From Metridium senile (lineage: Eukaryota; Cnidaria; Anthozoa; Actiniaria; Metridiidae): a stretch of 64,000 nt of DNA. Of the stretch, positions 31,130 to 39,861 are shown one piece after another. Under the pieces are notes generated by a model that saw only the letters and a list, made by a program, of their open reading frames with translations, searched no databases and had not been told where the DNA came from. Position 1 is the first letter of the stretch. Each line of letters opens with the position of its first letter. The position numbers and the translations under genes were made by a program. The DNA lies in the NCBI GenBank assembly GCA_949775045.1, contig OX459098.1:22426375-22490374 (forward strand). Reading direction: 5' to 3'.

Positions 31130-34100
31130 ATGAATACTCGAGTTTTGTCAGTGGTGGTGTTTCTATGTTCTCTCTGTGTCATCTGTCAATCAAAGCAATG
31201 TGTTCGTTTTCAGGACAGTCGTCTACAAAGCTGCTCTTCCGCTGGCTACAATTATACTTATGCTCTTCCAGATGATTTATCAGAGAGAACAGTGTCGGGT
31301 CTTCGTAGATACTTAGCGTACACGACCAAGAAGGCTGAAAACTGCTCAGTAGCTCAGATGGCAGAATCAATCACGTGCATGATGTATGCGCCAAAGTGTG
31401 TGGATGCGAACAAGGATCCTGTGTTACCATGTAGACGAGTGTGTTCAGAGCTAATGAAGAGATGCTATAATGTCATTAGCCCGTGGGCGATGGATTATAT
31501 ACTTAAACAGTGTCTTGTACTGCCAAACGAAACAGCGGCATCTGGAAAATGTTACGAACCGAAGAACTTTGATAAATACTACAATCCGTCTACAAAAGGT
31601 AAGGGTTGATTGTAGAAACATCTATGAAGTTTTATATAAGAATCACCCTCGGCGTCCTGAGCGACTCACATACAAAAGTGAACAATTAACCACTTATGAT
31701 TTCAACCTATACTTTTTACTGACTAACTACTAGCTTTTTACCTCGTTTTTATCAAGTTTACTAGACAACATAAATAGACTTTGCATGGTCTTGTAAATTG
31801 AAATTAGACTTGAACCAACCTCGTTTGGCTTAAATTGTCAAAAAACGAAAACACGAACGATTGCGTTATCCGCCTCTAAAAATAGTATTCAATTTTAAAG
31901 ACCGATGTTTGACCCCTTTTACTCCTAAACGTTTCGAAATTTAAGAAAAAATATGTACTTTAAGGAGGCTCGGGTCAGTAGTTTTCGCGCTCACCCAGCG
32001 ACGTTTGAAATGCCGTAGTTCCCGCGTCAGAGGGTATTTTGACAAGATTTTTTAACACTTGTCTACATATAGAATAAAGTTTTTAAAAAAGTTATTTTTA
32101 ATAAAATCGATAATATTTTAGCCGACAAATGATAACGCCGCCGAATTTCTATGTAGCCTATTTTTGGGGAAAATCGACCTAAACTTTTAAAACCACATAG
32201 CCTACTTTAAAGCTGTTACCTAGGTCAACAATCTGGCAAAGTTTTAAAAAAATTCATCTCACCGATTTTGAATAAAAACGGGACAATTTCTTTCAAAAAA
32301 TCATTGTTTTATAATATTTACCGATAACAACGGACTTTGAAAAGATAAATCAAAATCCTTCCAGCCAGGTATTAACAGGACATTTTTCTACATTGTCTGT
32401 GAATTTCAACAAATTTAGTCCACGGGATGTTTTTTGGGAAAGGATATAAATCGGCAAAAGTTTGTCAGTTTTTGTGCAAAACTTCTAATTTTTACTTCTG
32501 AGCACGCTAACGAAAAAATCTGAGATAGATTTTTTTATTTTTTAGCTATCAAAAGTTCACCATATTTTCAATAGCGCCTCTAAATTTTATAGTGATTGAA
32601 ATATTTGGAGGCGATCAAATAAAATTCTGAACGTGGGTATATTTGCCTTCGCTTTGCAGCCTGCAAAAGAAGGTGAAATAAAAACAAACCGGCCGCTGCA
32701 AAGCGAAGGCAAATATACCGAAAAGGGAGAGAAAAATGTCTCCACCAACTCCCGATAATTACATCCAAACTTCTTCACCAGCATTTCCATTTAACATTTG
32801 ACCCACGTCATATTATGTCACCCTCACGCATGCTCAACAGGGTAATTAGCGAGAGTCGGCAGAGCAATTTTTCTCTCACTTTTTGGCGGGGGAGAAAAGT
32901 GGCTCTGTTCGCAGAGTAGGGCAAAGCCCACCTTATTCTAAGCATTCTTGAAAGCATTCATTTATAACAATTGACATTTTTACTATAGTATTACTGGCCT
33001 TTACACAGGCGTCCCTACAAGCATCTATATATTGATCTTCATTTGCTGCAGATTGTTCAAAATCGGTGATATGAATTTTTTTTAAACTTTGCCAGATTGT
33101 TTACCTAGGTAACAGCTTTAAAGTAGGCTATGTGGTTTTAAAAGTTTAGGTCGATTTTTCCCAAAAATAGGCTACATAGAAATTCGGCGGCGTTATCATT
33201 TGTCGGCTAAAATATTATCGATTTTATTAAAAATAACTTTTTTAAAAACTTTATTCTATATGTAGACAAGTGTTAAAAAATCTTGTCAAAATACCCTCTG
33301 ACGCGGGAACTACGGCCTTTCAAACGTCGCTGGGTGAGCGCGAAAATTACTGACCCGAGCCTCCTTAAGAAGCTATACTGTCAATATCAACTATTAAAAA
33401 ATTCATGAATAATTAATGAGACATTTTCAAAAGAAACCATGACCATGACGAGTGTTGTAAATCTGATACAACACTAGTGTTGTATATCCTGATTTGCATA
33501 AGTTTTAACTGGTAATTTTACGGCAAAATTTATTTTAATCTTGAAAATTTTAGTCAAATATGAAAGAGCTTACCTAGACATTTTTTAAGTAGTTTACAAC
33601 ATTCGCGTCCGTGTTGTATCGGCGATACAATCGCGCGCCTTCGGCTTGCGATTGTATCTGCCGATACAACACGGCCGCTCATGTTGTAAACACTACTTAA
33701 ACAATAAAACTATAAGAACTGTGACTCGTATACAAACCGTATAAGAATTATAACATAAGAATGTAATAACATGACAAAATTGACATTTCGACTTCGTTCT
33801 TCATTACAATGATAGTACAATGAGGGTTGCCAATGTTTTTTTTTGGGGGGGGGGGGGGGGGGGGGCAGCTATAGCAGTCTTCATCACAATGATGGGTGGG
33901 AGATTAGTTTAGCTGCAATAACCGTTCATGTTGTATCCATTGTTTTCAGGACCTTTAGAGCGAGGCTGTCAAAAAATCGTTCACTTTCCATTCTGTGAAA
34001 ACTTGGGTTACAACTACACGATGTTAACCGCAGCCTCACAGGCTCGTGCTTACAAGTTCATGTATCGTAAGAACATTACTGACCCTAATCCTACCGTACC

Positions 34101-35556
34101 GGCACCTGGGTCAATACTCGCTACAGTCATGTCCAGAATGAAATCATCGCCTAAATGTGCTAGTAGTGTTCAAAAGTTGTTCTGTAGTGAAATAATGGCT
34201 CCGTGTTTCCCCGAAGAAGGCCCAGCGTACTATACGGTGTGCAAACCCATCTGTAAGTCTATAGGAGAGAACTGCCCCGAGTTGTTGAAAGGATATGGTC
34301 AGCTATATTATGGAGAATGTGAACGAATGGCACCTGGTATATCATCTCATGGATACTGCAAACATACTAAAATACCACCTATTACTGACTGGGGAGATTA
34401 TTTCAATGGTATGTAAACACAAGTGTAATGTAATGTACTGTACTGTAAGGTATATCATCTCATGGATACTGTAAACATATTACTAAAATACCACCTATTA
34501 CTGACTGGGGAGATTATTTCAATGGTATGTAAACACAAGTGTAATGTAATGTAATGTGATGCGATGTGATGCAATAGGATGTACTGTACTATAATGTGAT
34601 GTGATGTACTGTAATATGATGTGATGTACTGGAATGTGATGCGATGTGCTGTAATGTGATGTACTGCACTGTAATGTGATGTGATGTACTGTAATGTGAT
34701 GTACTGTAATGTGATGCGATGTACTGTACTGTAATGTGATGTACTGTACTGTAATGTGATGTGATGTACTGTAATGTGATGTACTGTAATGTGATGCGAT
34801 GTACTGTACTGTAATGTGATGTACTGTACTGTAATGTGCTGTGCTGTAATGTGCTGTAATGTAATGTGCTGTACTGTAATGTGATGTACTGTAATGTGAT
34901 GCGATGTACTGTACTGTACTGTAATGTGCTGTGCTGTAATGTGCTGTAATATAATGTGCTGTACTGTAATGTGCTGTACTGTAATGTGATGTAATATAAT
35001 GTAATTTCATGCAATTCAATATCATGCGATGTAATGTAATGCTTACATAGCGCGTTCCATGCAATTATCTTTACTACAGTCATAAGTGTGGACTACAAAT
35101 GCAGGCAACATGTATGCAAGAATGGTGTCGCACGATAGTGCATATTTATTCGCTCTCAACAACCAATAATCTCACATTCTGTTTAAACTGTGTTCATGTT
35201 TATGCTACCATGTAAAACCGGTTCGGAATACCTGTATTCATGTTTTTGCTACCATGTAAAACCGGTTTGGAATACCTGCACACAGTTGAACCATTTTTGT
35301 AACTATAAACTCTGCCTGTTCCCGTTGTAAAGTGCAAAACGTATTTCATAAATGTTGAAAATAGTCTTTTCGTTCTACAGATAAAGATAAGCCAACCTCC
35401 ACTCCGTCCAAGGGCCCGAGTACTACAGCCATCGTCATCATCTCTGTTATTGTACCATTAGTGTTAATCGGTTCCATCATCTTGGCTGCCGTCTTCGCTG
35501 TTAAGGTCAGGAGAGAGGGCCGTATGTTTGGTTACAAAAGAGGACTTGATGAATAA
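31130..35556 (+). CDS. Type I membrane protein with two Frizzled-type cysteine-rich domains, gene 1
   Basis: Exons 31130-31598, 33950-34408 and 35381-35556 (joins phase 1 and phase 1; donors GTAAGG and GTATGT, acceptors TTTTCAG and TCTACAG) give 367 residues. Residues 1-~22 are a signal peptide (LSVVVFLCSLCVICQ). CRD 1 (~25-150) has ten cysteines and the Frizzled-like PCRRVCSELMKRC. CRD 2 (~160-308) again has ten (CKPICKSIGENCPELL). Exon 3 encodes a Thr/Ser/Pro stalk, a membrane helix (~324-350, AIVIISVIVPLVLIGSIIL) and a ~17-residue basic tail ending GLDE. N-glycosylation sites include NYT, NCS, NET and NIT. Frizzled CRDs bind Wnt lipids, but there is no seven-helix domain, so it could be a decoy or co-receptor (inference). 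ATTAAA at 35748-35753 is a possible poly(A) signal. Start: first ATG before the signal peptide. Confidence 0.85.
31964..33364. mobile_element. 1.4 kb long-inverted-repeat element with TTAA duplication in intron 1 of CRD gene 1
   Basis: Arms at 31964-32277 and 33055-33364 are ~310 bp inverted copies. Termini are GGAGGCTCGGGTCAGTA and its complement, flanked by TTAA at 31960-31963 and 33365-33368. The same intron of CRD gene 2 has the empty site, ATTTTAAGAAGCTATACTG near 41035, so the boundaries are exact. A related half-element lies at 17956-18534. The interior has no transposase but carries a hairpin at 32637-32719 (TATATTTGCCTTCGCTTTGC and complement) and a copied taspase segment. piggyBac and Sola3 use TTAA; superfamily not resolved. 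Confidence 0.8.
32720..33050 (-). pseudogene. Captured fragment of the taspase-1 gene (exon 2 part plus intron 2 part)
   Basis: The reverse complement of 33050-32720 follows taspase positions 54458 to ~54792 almost base for base. It starts inside exon 2 (GCAGCAAATGAAGATCAATA, coding AANEDQYIDACRDAC), crosses the exon 2 donor and runs into the intron, including the left part of the MITE at 54573-54837. It is non-functional: one partial exon in antisense orientation to the host gene. Direction of copying is inferred from the exon being in register with conserved taspase protein at 54441. Confidence 0.8.
33580..33702. repeat. Near-perfect hairpin in intron 1 of CRD gene 1
   Basis: AAGTAGTTTACAACAT, then GTGTTGTATCGGCGATACAA, pairs with TTGTATCTGCCGATACAACA and ATGTTGTAAACACTACTT. 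The loop is CGCGCGCCTTCGGC-like. Likely a palindromic MITE; absent from intron 1 of gene 2. Confidence 0.7.
33845..33865. repeat. Poly-G run of 21 bases
   Basis: Uninterrupted G run after a T run in intron 1 of CRD gene 1. Length may be unreliable in assembly; it could form a G-quadruplex. Confidence 0.8.
34415..35010. repeat. Degenerate TGTAATG/TGTACTG microsatellite with a duplicated exon end, intron 2 of CRD gene 1
   Basis: Begins a few bases after the exon 2 donor. 34449-34524 is a second, partial copy of the exon 2 3' end with its own GTATGT donor, period 113 bp; it has a 3-bp insertion and the TGTAAAC variant seen in exon 2 of gene 2. The rest is GATGTACTGTAATGT-type repeats to ~35010. 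Minus-strand open frames here are repeat artefacts. Confidence 0.8.
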
Positions 35557-36263
35557 CACCACTGACATTATGTATAGATGTATAACGTTCAAAATATGCA
35601 GCAATTTTCGTAGTTTTACATAGACATTTATCTTACTATTATACGGTGTTTTAATAATTTTTATTGTCCATTCATTCTATCTATGTCATGATTATTGTAC
35701 TGTTGTATTATTCCATTATTAAGAATTCTATATTTCACTGTACAATAATTAAATACTCCTCTCTTAATGTTTGATTAGTCTGCTATACCTCGTTTGGGCG
35801 AGCTTCATATGTAAGCTCCACGTTGCTTAAATTGACCAACAAATAATATCTGACGAAGTTTGTTGATGCAACAACATCATCTGCACACGAGAAATCATGT
35901 GGAATATTGTGTCTGCTAAAATGTTACCTCAAACAAGTTGGTCGACCAAAGAGACTTTGTAAGTGATGACAGTCGCATAGTCCGACAGTTCAAACAGGTA
36001 GCAAGACAAAAAAATGGATATTGAAAATTTTATCATAATGCAATCATTCAAGTTACAGGCGCAACCTTAAACGTTTAGGATACTAGTTATTTCAGGATCA
36101 AGACTGCATCTAAACGCTTCAGAAGTAAGTTCCGACAGGTTTACTTATGTTAGCTAAGGGATGTGAATGTTGTTTGGGGTACTGTCATCGTTGGTGTTAC
36201 GGAAGGGCACTGTTCAGTTCCTTCCTTGACTCAACATCGTCCCCAGGACAGCCTCAATCAGTG
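35557..36263. other. 3' flank of CRD gene 1, duplication junction and 3' flank of the GPCR pseudogene
   Basis: Matches the 3' flank of CRD gene 2 up to GCAAGACA at 36001-36008, where gephyrin exon 22 follows in the second unit. A gephyrin intron relic (36009-36051) and then standard GPCR 3' flank complete the stretch. Confidence 0.6.
36009..36051 (-). pseudogene. Gephyrin intron 21 relic; terminal exon deleted
   Basis: AAAAATGGATATTGAAAATT and TTATCATAATGCAATCATTC also lie just upstream (minus strand) of the terminal gephyrin exon at 44034-44077. Here they directly adjoin GTAGCAAGACA, which in the second unit lies beyond that exon's stop codon. About 260 bp, the whole last exon, are missing, so the duplicated unit once carried the end of gephyrin. 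Confidence 0.75.
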
Positions 36264-37253
36264 TCAATCTCTTGGTGTTAAATTCAGTGGCATAGTTACT
36301 GCAGATGTTGGCGAGACAGGAGTATTTTGTGTACTGGTAGAGCCACTCCTCAGGTCAAAAGTAGGAATGCAACAGCGGCATTTCTCAGGAAGCATTAGAC
36401 AGAACTTTCGCAGGTTTTTGTTGATAATTTTGAAATATGCAGCAGGAAATTGTTTAATTTTCAAACTGTACACGATGAAGTTCATGGAAGAGTTGGCCAT
36501 GTACAGAGTACGTATCCACCAGTATGTCGTCTCCGTCACGGTGGTGGTAGAGTAGGACAGGTGAAATCCAATCAGAGGTACCCAGCAAACAGCAAACAAC
36601 AAGATGATGATTGCAACAGTTCCTGAAACTCGCTTTTCCATGGCTCTATCTCGTGCACTGGAACCAGCAGGTGTACAGCGTGATTGGTAATGATCTTGTA
36701 CAATATCAAACCATATGAGACAATCATGACAGCAAGGCACAACAGTAATGCAATGTACACGGCAGCTGTAGCCTTGGAGTATATCCACAGGATGACGACC
36801 ACCAAGCCAGCCAGAACCCAACAGCAGGCAATCATGAACTTGAATCCCTTCTTAATGATATCGTAGTGTTTGTAAGGTGTCAAAGCTGAAAGTGCACGAT
36901 CGATACTGATGGCAGCAAGGTGAAACACTGAGCTACTGCCGGCTAGAGGTGCTGCAATCACGAAAATCATGTCAATTTGGTTGTTACATTTACGATAAAA
37001 TGCGCTAAGGCACAACGATGTTGCAAATAATGGCTGTGCAACCACCGTCACCAACAAATCTGCTACTGCTAAACTGAGGAGGAGAAAGTTGGAAGGATTT
37101 TTTCGAAGTCGAGGTGTGTTCAAAACAGCCAGGATAATGAGAATGTTACCAAATGTTCCAATGATAGCAAGAAGGATGTTGATAACAATAAGGACAACTC
37201 CATGGTCAAGATCTAATTCTCAAACTTGTACCATGGTTATGGTGACAGTTCAT
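36264..37253 (-). pseudogene. Class A GPCR, copy 9, pseudogene
   Basis: Closest to copy 8 but broken three times. (1) The conserved pre-TM1 cysteine codon TGC is TGA at 37222-37220. (2) A single-base deletion near 36668-36670 in ICL3 shifts frame; the part before it reads ...ITNHAVH and the part after (36264-36668) resumes GSSARDRAMEK in another frame. (3) The N-terminal coding region before VTITMVQV is deleted, joining GGTGACAG to TTCATCTCTGATTGG (~37249). The TM3 mosaic of copy 8 is shared. No intact receptor can be made. Confidence 0.9.
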
Positions 37254-38678
37254 CTCTGATTGGTTGATCATTTAGGTTAGGCATCAGAACGAGGCTATAT
37301 ATATTTTTCTTTGGTTGAGATGAGTATTGTTTTATTGATGGTATATGAAAGAAGTCTGGCAGTATTGTGACATGCTTTGAATGTTTGCTATGACACCACA
37401 TATACATCTATCCCAAGATCGTTGTCCTGATCAAAAGCAAAACGTATCATAGGGCATTGTAATTCACTTGTAATAAAATGACCATTCAATGTTCGGTGGT
37501 ATACTTAAATATATGTGACGTGCACATTAAATGGAAAGTGCTATACATCAAAATTGACACTGACCTTTACGGCTGTACACAACACCTATTTACAAATGAA
37601 TTGAAAGGGAAAGGTACCATCGATCTTGAATATCGTCAGTGTATTACTTGTATTACTTGTATTCTATGTAAGGATTGTAAGAATTTTATTTCCACAAATG
37701 TTATAGAGTATAATACAATTATTAATATAGAAATAAGTGGAGGGTGCTTGATAAAAACCCGTAGGGTTAAAACTAGACACTAGCAACCTTCTGTAAATAC
37801 AACAAATGATATTTTACATGGCACAGTACAGTCAATAGATGTATGCTGCATCATTTCATGTATTTCCATTAATCGTGAGAGGGCAGTAGTCTTGAAAGGG
37901 ATTATATATTTTATGAACGTGTTGTTATTCACGTCCACTTAGAGTATGTAGGGATCTCGATGAACCATGCACGTACCAACATAACCTCGAACTTTCTGCT
38001 CGCCGCACTTACGATTCCCCACCTCCTATTATATTCTAAGACATTTGCAGCTTTTCGTGTGTAAACCCTGTATAACGTCATAAAGAACAGTTGAGGTTTC
38101 CCTTCCATATTTTCTTTCATTATCAATTTCATTTTGTTCTCTTGTTTATAGCTGTAAGCCAATCATTGCAGAGTTATTAAAAAGTGCATTTAAAATCCAA
38201 CCATGTCTTTGACATTTTGTTTGCCTAGCCGACCACTACATGGACGACTTTCATAAATGGCCGTCACTAATTAAAAATGATGTTTTAAGAAAAAGAAAGC
38301 TATCATATGATAGGCATTCACCATAGCAATAACTTGTGAAAGTTTGAAAAAAAACTATTAAATTTTCAAGAGGCTATAAGAGTTTGAAAAATCAGAAAAA
38401 CACCAAAACGAGGCCTCAAAGGCCTCAGCAGAAAATTACATACAAATCTCTACATTTTTCATTGAGCATAATTTCTTTGTATTTTTAGCCAAAGCATCAA
38501 AACCTTCCAAACATGCCTATTTCAGGTGGTTCTTTCATATGACAATGCTAAAATATTTACATATCTGTTTACTTAAAAAATCATTTTCCGGTACATATTA
38601 TGGTATATATGAAAGTGGTCTATACACCTCCCCCTGTAGGTAGAAATCTGTCAGGATTCGGTCTTTTTAAAGCATATA
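37254..38678 (-). other. Former 5' flank of the GPCR pseudogene
   Basis: Homologous to 27.8-29.4 kb, with the TATA-like run at 37296-37304. About 100 bp near 37665-37820 (TATTACTTGTATTACTTG to AACTAGACACTAG) is absent from the first unit. No gene. Confidence 0.5.
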
Positions 38679-38790
38679 CTGCCATCTGTAAATTACCTGC
38701 TCCAATGGGAACCTGCTGTTTACTATGAAAGTCACTTCTTGTGTCACTTTATTTGACGAGAGCACAACATTAACAATGGTGACACACCAA
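38679..38790. pseudogene. Third relic of a divergent GPCR pair
   Basis: Minus-strand copy-2-like tail (to ~38744) followed by plus-strand copy-1-like N-terminal codons coding LFDESTTLTMVTHQQYDL, against FDESSTITMVIHQECDL in copy 1. Same deletion structure as at 23.4 and 29.5 kb. Confidence 0.65.
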
Positions 38791-38844
38791 CAATACGATC
38801 TAAACTATACATCGCATAAAGGCATTTCTAATAGATATGTTTTA

Positions 38845-39292
38845 AGGCCCGTTCACACGAGCGATTTTTGCGGCGATTTGAGGTGCAATTTTCGTGGCGA
38901 TTTTTACGGCGATGCAAATTCGCGCGTGTGAACAACCGGCGATTTTACTGCGATTTTGGAAATTCACGTCGCTGCGATATCGCAGGTGTTTTGAACATGT
39001 TCAAATTTGACCGCGATTCAGCTGCGATTTATTTCAGAAAACTGTGAAAATTAGAACTAGGAGTCCCCCAATAGGAAATGTTTAGCTACTTTCCGTCATG
39101 GAAAGATGAGGAAGATCAAAAATGATCATTTTTTCATAAAACTCGCAGAAACTTGTAGCAAAAGTTTATACTGAAAAGCTGAAAAGCCACAGTAAAATCG
39201 CCGGTTGTTCACACGCGCGTTTACATCGCCGTAAAATCGCTGTAAAAATCGCACCTCAAATCGCCGCAAAAATCGCTCGTGTGAACGGGCCT
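38845..39292. mobile_element. 448-bp MITE with TTA target duplication (Harbinger-like)
   Basis: Termini AGGCCCGTTCACACG and complement, with long inner arms (GAGCGATTTTTGCGGCGATT and complement), flanked by TTA at 38842-38844 and 39293-39295. The homologous positions near 23510 and 29570 are uninterrupted (GTTTTAGAAAT). It is rich in GCGAT/ATCGC words and CpG compared with its surroundings. TTA duplication fits PIF/Harbinger. Confidence 0.75.
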
Positions 39293-39861
39293 TTAGAAAT
39301 TAGTGACAGTTACAAGAAAACATTTCAAGCCATGTTGATGCTTGGTTCCCGAGTTATGAGGGTTAAATTTGTGTCAGGCAATACCGTCACGTGTTTCTGA
39401 ATGAGTATTGAAATTGAAATGATTTTACCTTAAAATCTCCATTTTATTTCTCCAAAAAATTTCAGTAAAATACAATCAAAATTATTGGATGGTCCAAAAT
39501 TAAACTTTAAATTGATTTTAATGCGAAATTAGGCTTTTGAATTTGAATCTGACGTACACGTGATGTAGTTGAAAGCAATTGAATATAGGTGAATACCCAT
39601 AATTCCTCACTGTATTGAATGATAATTCACGATTGACAACCTGTTTAAAATTGGTGTATACCCCAAGACGTTAGTGGATTGATGACATCACTGTCATGGG
39701 AGACTGGTCATCGCACGGACCTTTATTGTACTCAAAGACAATAAAGGTCGTATGGGAGGTAACACGAGATAAAAGTTTGTCAATAACTATCGATTTATAT
39801 CTGTCCAGAGCAGATCTCGCGCTATCTCTACTTGGTCCAAGAAACTAAAGAGGATCACACT
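39293..39861 (+). other. 5' region of CRD gene 2
   Basis: Follows the 5' region of gene 1 but keeps only about one unit of the minisatellite (39600-39660). The last ~200 bp, with GAGGTAACACGAGATAAAAG and TCGATTTATATCTGT, are nearly identical between the genes and probably hold the promoter and 5' UTR. No clear TATA box. Confidence 0.5.

Larger units (their letters stand above)
26477..36051. repeat. Tandem segmental duplication, first unit (GPCR copy 8, CRD gene 1, gephyrin 3' relic)
   Basis: The unit starts at GTTACAGGCGTAACC in the 3' flank of copy 8 and ends in sequence from gephyrin intron 21. At 36049-36052 that intron sequence (ATGCAATCATTCAA) is fused directly to GTTACAGGCGCAACC, the start of the second unit. 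A CAA microhomology is shared by both parents of the junction. Confidence 0.75.

Noticed and set aside
34519..35083. Two minus-strand frames of HYSTAHYSTVHH type
   Set aside because: Translation of the degenerate TGTAATG/TGTACTG microsatellite in CRD gene 1 intron 2.
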